64,000 nucleotides of DNA from Alphaproteobacteria bacterium (GTDB lineage Bacteria; Myxococcota_A; UBA796; GCA-2862545), in contig JACKEP010000019.1 of the NCBI GenBank assembly GCA_020632915.1, positions 1-64,000 on the forward strand, given 5' to 3'. Every line of letters starts with the position of its first letter. The stretch's first letter is position 1. The position numbers and the translations under genes are program-made. Shown one piece after another: positions 8,427 through 18,926 of the stretch. The notes under the pieces were generated by a model. That model did not search any database and was not told the origin of the DNA. It worked only from the letters and a program-made list of their open reading frames with translations.

Positions 8427-10310
8427 CTAGAACTGCCAGGCGGCGCGGGCCTGGAACGTCCAGAAGTGGCCGCTGGTGTTCAGCCCGGTGCTCTCGAGCG
8501 GCAGGCGGTCGGTGGCGTGGGCGTAGGCCGTCTCGATCGACGCGGTGATGTACTTGTCGAACGTGTGCTTGATCGCCAGGTCGACCTCGTAGCCGATGAC
8601 CGGCGAGAGCTTGTCGGCCACCGGGATGCAGCCCCACTTGTCGGCGTCGGACTGGTCGCAGCGCACCACGGCGCCGTCGGGGCGGTCGGGGAACGCGGTG
8701 AGGAAGCCGAGGATGATCTCGGTGTTGTTGTAGGGGTACAGGTACAGCCGCGGGTTGAGGTAGTAGCTGTTGTAGACGCCGCCCTTGCTCCACAGGCCGC
8801 TGGCGGATTCGTCCCACTTCAGGCGGGTGATCCGCGACAGGATCTCCTCGTAGAGCAGCAGGCCGACGTTGTAGTCGGGGTCCATCGGGCGACCGGTGAA
8901 GTTGGCGTCGTTGACCTGGTCGTCGCCCGACGCGTAGCCGGTCTCGGCCACGAACTTGACCAGCGGGCGCTGGTAGCCCACGCGCAGGGCGTACGAGGCC
9001 AGCCGCGCCTTCTTGGCGTAGGGGTCCTCGGTGTCGCTGCCCTTGAGCGACAGCGCGCGCGTCTTGCCGATGATGCCCAGGCCCTCGAACTGCAGGATGA
9101 GGCCGTGGACCTGCGCGTCGAGGCTGCCGTCGAGGATCCAGACGTTCGAGTCGGTCTCGCGCTGGATGCGGTTGATGACGTACATGCCGGCGAACAGGTC
9201 GCCGACGCCGCCGAGGTAGTGGACGTTCTCGCCCTTGTAGAACAGGGCGTAGACCATCTCCCAGACGTCGTCGTCCTGGCTGGCCCACCAGTCCACCTGG
9301 CGCTGGTCGGCGGTGCGGTCCTGGTCGAAGTCGCGCTCGACGTCGGTGATGCCGTCGCCGTCGAGGTCGCAGCGGGTGTCGAAGCCGCGCTCGCCCTCGG
9401 TGACGCCGTCGCGGCACTCGAAGCCGTAGTACTGGGTGAGCGGATCGGTCACGAGGCGGTCGAAGGCGATCGCCAGCACCAGCGGGATCTCCTTGGTCTC
9501 CTCCTTCTTCGTGATCGCCTGGGCGATGTTCACCGGGCGGGTGGCGAACAGGAAGCGGTCGAACGTGGCGCCGTAGTGGGCCTCGCCGAAGTCGTTGCGG
9601 AAGCCGTCGCCGTCGTTGGCGAGGATGCCCAGGCCCCAGTGGCTCGCCATGCGGCCCACGCGGATCTCGCCGACCGGGATGCGGAACTGGGTCCAGGCGC
9701 GGAACACCTGGAAGCTCGGCGTCTCGGTGCCGTCGATCTGGGTGTAGGACGGGTTGCCGGCGAACAGCGGCGTGCTGCTGACGTCGGCGTTGTCGCCCCA
9801 GATGACGTCGTCGAGCGCCTGCATGTGGACATTGAGGCTGGCGACGTCCTTGTAGGCGAACTTCAGGCCCAGGCGCAGCCGCTGGTTGAGGTACTGGCCG
9901 GACGTGGTCTGGGACTGGAACAGGGCGCCGGCGACCGGACCCTCGGCGCCGTCGGCCACGCGGCCTGCGCCGAAGACGTGGCCGCGCACGCGGTAGTAGC
10001 CGGTCAGCTCGAACTTGAAGTCGTCGCTGGCGAGCTTGAGGCGCTGCTCGGCGAGGGACTTGCGCTGCGTGGCGAGCTCCGACGCCTGCTTGTCGAGCTG
10101 CTTCTTCTGCTCGGCCAGGTCGGCGCGCATCCGCTCCATCTCCTCGCGGATCTGGCGGATCTCGTCGGACGAGATGGCGGGCGGACCGGACGGCTCCGGC
10201 GCGGCCTCGGTGGCCTCCGCGTCGTCGTCGGCCGGTGCCGGCTCCTCGGCGAGGGCAGCGGCGGACCAGACCAGGCTGGCGAGCATCCAGGGGCGCATGG
10301 GGACCGTCAT
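8427..10310 (-). CDS. Outer-membrane beta-barrel protein with N-terminal coiled coil
   Basis: 627 aa. It has a signal peptide (about residues 1-21, ending ...ALAEE), an Asp/Glu/Pro-rich linker, and a charged coiled coil at about residues 50-95 (EEMERMRADLAEQKKQLDK... heptads). A long beta-barrel region follows, with alternating hydrophobic and aromatic strands (FELTGYYRVRGHVFGAG; LNQRLRLGLKFAY; FRIPVGEIRVGRMASHWGLGI). The last residue is Phe (RAAWQF), the usual C-terminal barrel signal. An internal DLDGDG-like acidic segment (about residues 300-320) could be a calcium-binding loop. The layout resembles coiled-coil-anchored porins or alginate-export-like channels. The N-terminal coiled coil may bind peptidoglycan or trimerise. 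Substrate unknown. Confidence 0.75.
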   Translation of the reverse strand: MTVPMRPWMLASLVWSAAALAEEPAPADDDAEATEAAPEPSGPPAISSDEIRQIREEMERMRADLAEQKKQLDKQASELATQRKSLAEQRLKLASDDFKFELTGYYRVRGHVFGAGRVADGAEGPVAGALFQSQTTSGQYLNQRLRLGLKFAYKDVASLNVHMQALDDVIWGDNADVSSTPLFAGNPSYTQIDGTETPSFQVFRAWTQFRIPVGEIRVGRMASHWGLGILANDGDGFRNDFGEAHYGATFDRFLFATRPVNIAQAITKKEETKEIPLVLAIAFDRLVTDPLTQYYGFECRDGVTEGERGFDTRCDLDGDGITDVERDFDQDRTADQRQVDWWASQDDDVWEMVYALFYKGENVHYLGGVGDLFAGMYVINRIQRETDSNVWILDGSLDAQVHGLILQFEGLGIIGKTRALSLKGSDTEDPYAKKARLASYALRVGYQRPLVKFVAETGYASGDDQVNDANFTGRPMDPDYNVGLLLYEEILSRITRLKWDESASGLWSKGGVYNSYYLNPRLYLYPYNNTEIILGFLTAFPDRPDGAVVRCDQSDADKWGCIPVADKLSPVIGYEVDLAIKHTFDKYITASIETAYAHATDRLPLESTGLNTSGHFWTFQARAAWQF

Positions 10311-10398
10311 GCGGACCTCGTCGGGGCGTGGGGCGGGGTCGGCTCCGAGGGGACGGGCGCCCGGCGCGACGTGCGCACCGGGCGACGCGCGCTCCGAG

Positions 10399-11406
10399 CT
10401 ACTCGGTCAGGCAGGCGGCGGGGTACTTGACCCCGTTGTTCACGCCGGCCCAGATGTTCGCGATGTTGATGCTGTCGGCGTAGGTGGTGACCACCGTGGA
10501 GCCGAGGACCTTCTCCTCGCCGCCGACGCGCCCGTAGGCGTCGATGCGGAACGTGCCGGGGGGCACGTTGTACACGCCCCACAGGCCGTCCTCGCTCGAC
10601 CAGGGCTGGTCGCGGTTGGGGAAGTTGTCGGTGAAGTAGGCGATGTAGACGCCGCTGACGGGCGACGTGCAGTCCTCGGGCGCCGAGATGGCCGTGGGGC
10701 AGCCGAAGATGCGCACGCGGATGCCCTCGACCTTGCCCGTGTCGTCGGACGGCAGGGTGTCGGGGTCGCGGGCGCAGTCGTACATCGTGCCGGCGACGAC
10801 GCCGTTGGACGTGGACTGGTCGATGCCCAGGATCGACGGGATCAGGCGGTAGGTGGAGATCGCGACCGACTGGAACTCGGCGTCGAGCGAGCCGCCCGAG
10901 CCCGAGCCGTCCTCGCCGATCGTGGTGCCGGTGCCGTTGCCGTAGATCTGGTGGGCCTTGTAGGTCTCCTTCGCCTGGTTGGCGCCCTCGACCTCTTCCA
11001 CCAGGTAGGACACGGGCTGGCAGCTCGGCACGTCGCCGAACGTGATGTTGCCGTTGGCGTCGACCTGGCCATCGGTGGACGACGCGCCCGTGGGCGTGTC
11101 GTTGTACCAGAGGTTGACGGTGCGGGCGCCGACGGGCTCGTCGTGCTCGAAGTCGTTGACGACGCCTTCGACCGTGACGGTGCCCGCGGGCTTGACCGAC
11201 TGCTCCGCCGCCCAGACGACCGCCGACCAGTCGGTGGCGGGGCTGAAGCACGAGAAGTCGCCGACCGCGTCGACCGTGAGCGGCGTCTCGGTGTCGGTGG
11301 TGTCGGTCGTGTCGGTGTCGGTGTCGGTGGACTTGTCGGTGCCATCCGTGCCGCCGTCGCAGGCGAGCGCGAGCAGCAGGGGGGTCAGGCGCAGGACGCG
11401 GTGCAT
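10399..11406 (-). CDS. Lipoprotein with Asp/Thr-rich linker, function unknown
   Basis: 335 aa from the ATG at 11404-11406, with GGAGG 5-6 nt upstream. The signal peptide ends in LLALAC (lipobox Cys about residue 16), followed by an Asp/Thr-repeat linker (TDTDTDTTDTTDTET) of the kind seen in other lipoproteins in this window. The remainder is beta-rich with a carboxypeptidase-regulatory-like segment (GTVTVEGVVNDFEHDEPVGA; GNITFGDVPSCQPVSY) and a second similar segment near the C-terminus (GLWGVYNVPPGTFRIDAYG). An overlong open frame continues upstream to 13,995 but is only the antisense shadow of the ceramidase-like gene. No specific function is assigned. Confidence 0.72.
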   Translation of the reverse strand: MHRVLRLTPLLLALACDGGTDGTDKSTDTDTDTTDTTDTETPLTVDAVGDFSCFSPATDWSAVVWAAEQSVKPAGTVTVEGVVNDFEHDEPVGARTVNLWYNDTPTGASSTDGQVDANGNITFGDVPSCQPVSYLVEEVEGANQAKETYKAHQIYGNGTGTTIGEDGSGSGGSLDAEFQSVAISTYRLIPSILGIDQSTSNGVVAGTMYDCARDPDTLPSDDTGKVEGIRVRIFGCPTAISAPEDCTSPVSGVYIAYFTDNFPNRDQPWSSEDGLWGVYNVPPGTFRIDAYGRVGGEEKVLGSTVVTTYADSINIANIWAGVNNGVKYPAACLTE

Positions 11407-11582
11407 GGATCCTCCTCCATCGGCGCCCCGGTGTAGAGCCTTCGAGGGGGCGACGTCAAGCGATGTCGCGTGTTGGCGGATCTGGGGAGGGCCCAGGATG
11501 GCACCGCGCAATCCCTTGCACACCGCGTTCGAGCGTCTGCCTGTTCCCACGCAGACTTCCGACACGTGGTGCCGAAACGTCG

Positions 11583-11591
11583 TGCTATGGT
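11583..11591 (+). promoter_or_regulatory. Candidate extended -10 element (TGCTATGGT)
   Basis: TGCTATGGT lies 43 nt upstream of the chosen start of the ceramidase-like gene. It matches the extended -10 form TGnTAnnnT. No strong -35 box is seen. Prediction only. Confidence 0.35.
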
Positions 11592-11634
11592 GCCCGGCCC
11601 CAAACGATCGTTGGGTGCGCCCGCCGGAGCCTGC

Positions 11635-14295
11635 ATGTCGTCCCTGCGCCTGTCCCTCCTCCTCCCCCTCGTCGTGCTCGCCGCCTGCAACGCCGGTGAT
11701 GACCCGAGCGACGACACCGACGACACGCCGCCGCCGCCGCTGGTCGAGGGCGTGCCGATGGCCGGCGCGGCCGAGGGCACGCTGGAGCTGCCCGTCGGCA
11801 CGCCGCTCGCCGGCTTCACGTCGCGGTGCGGCTGCCTGGGCGGCACGTCGCGCCAGGATCAGCGCGACTCCAACTACAACACCGCGTTCGTGCCGAGCAC
11901 CGGCGTGCAGATCCGGCCCGGCATCAAGGCGATCTGGATCGACAACGGCGACCGCCACCTGGTGATGACCAAGACCGACACCATCTACGCCTTCGACGGC
12001 GTGGTCGAGGCGGTCACCGCGCGCCTGGAGGAGCTGACCGGCGAGGACCTCAAGGGTCAGGTCACCCACTCCGGCAACCACACCCACTCCTCCTACGGCA
12101 CGTTCTCCAAGCACGAGGGCCTGTTCCTCGGCCACGACAAGTTCGAGCCGGAGAACTTCGCGCGCTTCGTCGAGCAGGTCAGCCAGGTGGCCTACCAGGC
12201 CTACCTCGACCGCAAGCCCGCCGAGCTGGGCTTCGGCGTGGCCAAGGACTTCGACCCCGAGGACGCGATCTACAGCGACCGTCGCGGCGACAACAACGGC
12301 CTGATGTTCTTCGACGACCTCGGCGACGAGCAGTGGAAGAAGGACCCGTACATGCACATGCTGCGGGTCGACGACGCCGCCACCCACGATCCGATCGCCA
12401 TCCTCTTCGCGTGGGGCATGCACCCGATCGTCAGCGGCGAGGGCAACTCGATGGTCACCGCCGACGCCTCGTGGCTCGTGGAGACCGAGGTCGCCGAGTC
12501 CTTCGACACCCCCGTGGTCGCCATGTACCTGCAGACGGGCGCGGGCGACGCGAGCGTGCGCGGCCGTCAGGACGGCTGGGCCCGCATGGAGACGGTCGGC
12601 GTCCTCGCCCGCGACAAGGTCCTCGACCTGTGGAACGACATCGACACCTCGGCCGACCCGATCCTGCTGGAGACGATGTCGCGCAGCGTGCCGATGAACG
12701 GCCAGGACATCCACGTCACCCGCAACGGCGCGGTCGACTGGAAGTACCCGCAGTGGGACGCGGCCAAGGAGGCCACGCACTACCCCGACAACAAGGTCTT
12801 CGCGGGCGACGGCGAGCCGCTCCCCGACTTCGACGAGTGGTACACCGGCTACGGCGCGGTCTTCTGCGGCTCGGGCGACTTCGCGCTGCCCGTCGGCGGC
12901 CTGCCCAACATCGCCAAGGAGCGCTTCGACCCCTCCTGCACCACCGAAGACCACGTGTGCTGTCCCGAGGGTGAGGACTGCAGCTACGCCACGTGCATGC
13001 AGATCTCGTTCATGAAGATCCTGATCGAGACGTTCTTCTTCGAGCAGGGCACCGACCTGCCGCTGCCGATGGACGGCATGTCGCAGACCTACACCGCCGC
13101 GAGCCAGCTCGGCCCGCTGCCGGTGCGCGACGCCGACGGCACGAAGAGCACCGACGACGTGCTCCTGTCGTTCTTCCCGGGCGAGCCGCTCCACTTCTAC
13201 ACCGAGCAGTGGCGCCACCGGGTCAAGGACGAGCTGGGCATGACCCACACGGCCCTGTTCGGGTACTCGATGGACCACGAGGGCTACCTGCTGATCCCCG
13301 AAGACTGGTTCATGGGCGGCTACGAGCCCGACATCACGATGTGGGGGCCGCTGGCGGGTGAGTGGATCATGGAGAACGTCCTGGCCCTGGCCAAGGACAC
13401 CCTGCAGACCGACCTCGCCGAGCCGTTCGACCCCGAGCGCGGCCCGTGGGCCTACAACGACTGGCCGATGGACAACGAGGTCCCCGACCTGTCGCCGTCC
13501 GCCGGCACGCGGCTGACCGAGGTGCCCACCTGCGAGGAAAGCAGCGTCGAGTGGGCCTACTGGGTGCCCAAGTTCCTCACGCCCCACCTCGAGCAGCCCA
13601 CCACGCTCCAGCGCGTCGACGGCATGATCCAGCTCGGCTGGATCGGCGGTGACCCCGGCGTCGACAACCCGTCGATCGTGCTCGAGCGCGAGGTGGGCGA
13701 GGGCACGTGGGAGGCGGTGACGTCGCACGCCGGCCGCATCATCTCCGAGGACATGCAGGACATCGCGCTCGCGTGGACGCCGTGCCCCTACTTCCCCGCC
13801 ACCGTCGCGCAGACCCACTACTGGTGGGCCGTCTGGCAGGCGGTCGGGCACACCGGCGCCCGCGTCGACCTGCCCGAGGGCACCTACCGCCTGCACGTCA
13901 CCGGCAAGGCCTTCTCCGGCAACGACACCGAGTTCCCCTGGGACACCCACACCTACGAGGTCACCAGCGACCCGTTCGAGGTGGTGCCCGCCCACATCAC
14001 CGTCACCCGCGACACCGACCGTGGCGGCGTGTGGCTGTCGATGCGGGGCCCGGCCGAGGGCTACCGCATGATCGATCTGGACGGCGACTCCGAGGGCGAC
14101 AACCCGGTGCGCGGCGACCTGTCCGTCACGTGGGTCACGTCCGAGGGTGGCGAGACGACCGAGACCGTCGCGGCGCCGGCGCCCGAGAGCCGCCGCACGC
14201 TGCTCACCGCGCCCGCGGGCGAGACGCTGCTGTCGGTGTCGGTGACCGACGCCTACGGCAACGCCGGGAGCTGGTCGGTGCCCACGGTGCGCTGA
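11635..14295 (+). CDS. Neutral/alkaline ceramidase-like lipoprotein hydrolase
   Basis: 886 aa from ATG 11635, chosen because it gives a clean lipoprotein signal (lipobox VLAAC). A short Asp-rich linker follows, then a region resembling the neutral/alkaline non-lysosomal ceramidase family. An N-terminal segment (PVGTPLAGFTSRCGC) resembles the family's opening 'tgPi.....G'. A metal-ligand block, SGNHTHSSYG (about residues 146-155), resembles the family's zinc-site histidines, and AWGMHPIVSGEGN and LQTGAGDAS (about 262-306) take the place of the canonical 'NHPT...' and nucleophile-Ser 'NQGDVSP' blocks. The C-terminal about 250 residues are beta-sandwich-like, as in known ceramidases. It would hydrolyse an amide-linked lipid in the periplasm or outside the cell. 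The catalytic Ser context is altered, so the substrate may differ from ceramide. Confidence 0.68.
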   Translation: MSSLRLSLLLPLVVLAACNAGDDPSDDTDDTPPPPLVEGVPMAGAAEGTLELPVGTPLAGFTSRCGCLGGTSRQDQRDSNYNTAFVPSTGVQIRPGIKAIWIDNGDRHLVMTKTDTIYAFDGVVEAVTARLEELTGEDLKGQVTHSGNHTHSSYGTFSKHEGLFLGHDKFEPENFARFVEQVSQVAYQAYLDRKPAELGFGVAKDFDPEDAIYSDRRGDNNGLMFFDDLGDEQWKKDPYMHMLRVDDAATHDPIAILFAWGMHPIVSGEGNSMVTADASWLVETEVAESFDTPVVAMYLQTGAGDASVRGRQDGWARMETVGVLARDKVLDLWNDIDTSADPILLETMSRSVPMNGQDIHVTRNGAVDWKYPQWDAAKEATHYPDNKVFAGDGEPLPDFDEWYTGYGAVFCGSGDFALPVGGLPNIAKERFDPSCTTEDHVCCPEGEDCSYATCMQISFMKILIETFFFEQGTDLPLPMDGMSQTYTAASQLGPLPVRDADGTKSTDDVLLSFFPGEPLHFYTEQWRHRVKDELGMTHTALFGYSMDHEGYLLIPEDWFMGGYEPDITMWGPLAGEWIMENVLALAKDTLQTDLAEPFDPERGPWAYNDWPMDNEVPDLSPSAGTRLTEVPTCEESSVEWAYWVPKFLTPHLEQPTTLQRVDGMIQLGWIGGDPGVDNPSIVLEREVGEGTWEAVTSHAGRIISEDMQDIALAWTPCPYFPATVAQTHYWWAVWQAVGHTGARVDLPEGTYRLHVTGKAFSGNDTEFPWDTHTYEVTSDPFEVVPAHITVTRDTDRGGVWLSMRGPAEGYRMIDLDGDSEGDNPVRGDLSVTWVTSEGGETTETVAAPAPESRRTLLTAPAGETLLSVSVTDAYGNAGSWSVPTVR

Positions 14296-14320
14296 CGGCG
14301 CGCCGCGCGCCGGTTTCTGT
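14296..14320 (+). terminator. Intrinsic terminator after the ceramidase-like gene
   Basis: A 7-bp GC stem (CGGCGCG/CGCGCCG, 3-nt loop) begins right after the stop codon and is followed by the T-containing tail GTTTCTGT, the usual rho-independent layout for a high-GC genome. Confidence 0.55.
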
Positions 14321-14360
14321 CCGCCCGATCGTCGACGTGTCCGCCCGCCCGGCCCGACCC

Positions 14361-14369
14361 TGCTAGGGT
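14361..14369 (+). promoter_or_regulatory. Candidate extended -10 element (TGCTAGGGT), inside a hairpin
   Basis: TGCTAGGGT lies 18 nt upstream of the kinase start. It is also part of a perfect 8-bp inverted repeat at 14354-14372 (CCGACCCT-GCT-AGGGTCGG), so it could instead be a terminator stem or an operator. Both readings rest on sequence shape alone. Confidence 0.3.
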
Positions 14370-14387
14370 CGGCGCCGCGGAGGCGGC

Positions 14388-15002
14388 GTGGCGGACAAGT
14401 TCATCGCGGTGGCGGGCAACATCGGCGTCGGCAAGACGTCGATCGTCGAGTTCCTGGCCACCACCTACGGCTTCGAGCCGGTCTACGAGCCGTTCGCCGC
14501 CAACCCCTACCTCGACGACTTCTACGGCGACATGAAGACGTGGTCGTTCCACAGCCAGATGTGGTTCCTGGCCCACAAGTACCGGCTCCACCGCGAGCTG
14601 GAGCACACGCCGGGCACGCTCGTGCAGGACCGCACGATCTACGAGGACGCGGAGATCTTCGCGACCTACCTGCACCGCAGCAAGCGGATGTCCGACCGCG
14701 ACTTCGCCACCTACCGCGAGCTCTACCTGGCGATGGGCCGGTCGCTGCAGCCGCCCGACCTGATGATCTACCTGCGGTGCAGCGTGCGCGCGATCCGCAA
14801 GCGCATCAAGCGCCGCGGCCGTCCCAGCGAGCAGAACATCCCGCCGGCCTACCTGCGCAAGCTCAACGAGCTCTACGAGGAGTGGATCGGCGGCTGGACG
14901 GCCAGCCCGCTGCTCGTGTGGGACAGCGAGAACATGGACTACCTGGAGGACCTCGTCGACCAGGTGGCCTTCCGCAAGGCGCTCGCCCCGTTCCTGTCGT
15001 AG
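14388..15002 (+). CDS. Deoxynucleoside kinase (dNK/dGK family)
   Basis: 204 aa, GTG start with GGAGG 4 nt upstream. The P-loop is GNIGVGKTS (residues 10-18); the substrate-positioning E-P pair is in YEPF (about 33-36); the DRx motif is QDRTIYED (about 82-88); the Arg-rich LID is RAIRKRIKRRGR (about 133-144). Length and motifs fit a normal-length family member (about 200-220 aa). It transfers phosphate from ATP to deoxynucleosides (dG/dA or dC cannot be told apart here) for nucleotide salvage in the cytoplasm. It appears to be a stand-alone transcription unit. Confidence 0.9.
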   Translation: MADKFIAVAGNIGVGKTSIVEFLATTYGFEPVYEPFAANPYLDDFYGDMKTWSFHSQMWFLAHKYRLHRELEHTPGTLVQDRTIYEDAEIFATYLHRSKRMSDRDFATYRELYLAMGRSLQPPDLMIYLRCSVRAIRKRIKRRGRPSEQNIPPAYLRKLNELYEEWIGGWTASPLLVWDSENMDYLEDLVDQVAFRKALAPFLS

Positions 15003-15095
15003 GGCGTCGGGGGCCCGGCGCGTCCGGCGCAGGGCCCGCAGGGGCGGCGGGGGCCGTCGCGGTCGTCAACAGCAGGTGCGGGCAGGGACCAGCGC

Positions 15096-15125
15096 TTGAC
15101 GTTGGCGGCTCGCATCGCGTACGTC
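15096..15125 (+). promoter_or_regulatory. Candidate sigma-70-like promoter ahead of the zinc-ribbon/AgmX gene
   Basis: TTGACG (15096-15101) and TACGTC (15120-15125) are separated by 18 nt, 63 nt upstream of the ATG at 15189. The -35 box is good and the -10 box weak. Confidence 0.3.
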
Positions 15126-15188
15126 TCACGGCCGTGACGGGGCCCGGCCGGGGACCCTGCGCGTACCGTGAACGAGGGAAGGGCTCGC

Positions 15189-16690
15189 ATGCGGGTGGTC
15201 TGCGATCAGTGCGCCGCGACCTACAAGGTCCCCAACGACAAGCTGTCCAAGCCGATCAACAAGGCCACCTGCAGGCAGTGCGGCAGCCGGCTGCTCATCC
15301 CCAAGCCGCAGCCCGGCGCCGACCCCGACGAGCGCGTCGTCGTGCCCGCGATCCCGGTGACGGCCGGGGTCGGTGACGCCGGCCTCGTGGTGCCCGGCGA
15401 GGAAGACGACGCCGACAAGACCGTCCCCGTCGTCCGTCGCCAGAAGAAGAAGGTCGAGGACGAGGGGGACGACGTCGCCCTCGTCACCGGCGCGCCGATG
15501 TCGGGTGCCGACCGCGACCTGCTGGCCCGCGCGGGTCGGGGTGCGCCCCCGCCGGCGCCCGAGCCCGTCGTCTACCGCCAGGAGCCCGCGCCGGCCCCCG
15601 TGCCGCCGCCTCCGGTCTATCAGGCCCCTGCGCCGCCCGGCCCCTGCGCCCGCCCCGCCCGTGATGGCGCCGGCGCCGCCGCCCGTGGCCGCGCCCGCTC
15701 GCGCCTGCGGTCGCCCCGGCCCCCGTCGCGGCCGCTGCCGGCACGCCCGGCGATGGCCTCGGGCTGGCGGCGTTCGGCGCCGTGGCGGCCCTGTTCGGCG
15801 TGGTGATCGCCGAGGCGAGCGACATCGGCAGCCTGCGCTTCGCGGGCCTGCTCATCGCCAGCTTCGGCGCGCTCGCCGCCCTGTTCGTGCTGGTGCTGGG
15901 CAGCCTGGGCCGTCGCAGCGGCCGCCCGATGATCGCGGCCGCCCTCGCCGCGTTCGCCGCCTTCGCGGTCACCGGCCTGATCACGCTGGCCCGCACGGGC
16001 CTGCCGGACCTCGGCGCGTCGAGCACGGCCACCACGGCCGCGACGCCGCCGCCTCCGCCGACCGAGCCCGCTGCCGTCGCCGCGGCCGAGCCGCCCGACG
16101 CCACGCGCGCAGCACCGCCGCCCGCCCGGCCGAGCCCCGTCCGGCGCCTGCCCCGGCGCCCGCGCCTGCCGCGGCCCCGCCGTCCGTCGAGCCCGCGCCG
16201 GCCCCGCGCCGCGCGCCAGGCCCCTGCGCCCGCGCCGAAGGTGGAGCCCGCCCGCGCCGCGGAGCCGGCCGCCACGCGCCGCATGGCCGCCGAGGAGGAC
16301 GTGATCGAGCCCGAGCCCGTCGCGAAGCCCGCGCCGCTGCCGCCCGAGCCCAAGCCCGAGCCCAGGGTGCAGGAGGCGGCGCCGTCCGCCGGTCCGTCCG
16401 ACGGCCTGATGTCGTCGGTGCCCGCCGAGATCCTCCACACGATCATCTCGACCAACGTCAACGTGAAGCGCTGCTTCTTCGAGGGCATGCGCGACGGCGA
16501 GTTCAGCCGCCCGATCACGGTGTCCACCACGTTCAACCTGTCCGCGTCGGGCAAGGCGTCCAACCTGCGGGTGAACAACGCCGACCTCAAGGGCAGCCGG
16601 CTCGAGCGCTGCCTCGACTCGGCGTTCGCGGGCATGAGCTTCCCGCCGTCGGCCAAGGGCGGCCCGGTGAACTACCCGTTCAAGCTCTGA
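15189..16690 (+). pseudogene. Zinc-ribbon / AgmX-like membrane protein, read in shifted frames
   Basis: The ATG at 15189 has a GAGGGAAGGG site upstream. The first 45 residues are an MJ0042-type zinc ribbon (CDQCAATYKVP...CRQCGSRLLIP). A Pro/Ala-rich linker follows, then three membrane helices (ALFGVVIAEA; FAGLLIASFGALAALFVLVLG; IAAALAAFAAFAVTGLITLA), another Pro/Ala-rich linker, and a C-terminal AgmX/TonB-C-like domain (VNVKRCFFEGMRDG...LERCLDSAFAGMSFP). These parts belong to one protein type common in myxobacteria, but here they lie in different frames. The reading must shift near 15,640 and again near 15,700, both inside CCG/GCC-rich linker. The second linker also reads better in another frame between about 16,130 and 16,220. 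Either the assembly has indels in low-complexity sequence, or the gene is broken. If intact, it may be a gliding- or envelope-linked sensor. Confidence 0.65.
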
Positions 16691-16700
16691 TCGGAGCGGT

Positions 16701-16720
16701 CCGGCCGCTTTGTCGGCCGG
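16701..16720 (+). terminator. Hairpin terminator after the AgmX-like gene
   Basis: A 7-bp perfect stem, CCGGCCG-CTTTGT-CGGCCGG, starts 11 nt after the stop codon. There is no long T-run. Confidence 0.5.
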
Positions 16721-16832
16721 TCGGATCGCACCGGGGAACCGTGGGGATCGCGGGTGTCACACCATGGACACCCCGGTTCGGCGACGCGCGCGTGGGATTC
16801 GGGTTACCCGGCGCGGCCTCCGAGGACCCCCC

Positions 16833-18641
<1,809 letters not shown>

Positions 18642-18666
18642 GCGCGTTCGGTACGCCCACAGCAAG

Positions 18667-18703
18667 GCGGCCGCTCACCCGCGTACGTGGGGCGAGCGGC
18701 CGC
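18667..18703 (+). terminator. Hairpin terminator after typA
   Basis: A perfect 10-bp inverted repeat (GCGGCCGCTC / GAGCGGCCGC, 17-nt loop) starts 25 nt after the typA stop codon. Confidence 0.55.
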
Positions 18704-18926
18704 AACTGCCGACGCAGAGCATCAGCGCCCTCGCGAACCCCCCTCGCAACCGGTCTCCCGATCACGATGCAACGTCGAGAGCGGTACGTTGCTCAGGGAG
18801 CCTAGCAGAAGCGGGGGGGGCTGCCACAAGGGTCCGGGTTTCGGGACGCCTGCCGCGCGTTGCAGCTTCGACACGCCAGCACGCTGCGACGGGCGTAGGA
18901 TGCGCCGCCGGGACGGAGGTGAACGC

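Noticed and set aside
10399..13995. A 1,198-aa minus-strand frame
   Set aside because: Only the part below 11,406 is a real lipoprotein; the rest is antisense to the ceramidase-like gene and lacks a start and domain content.
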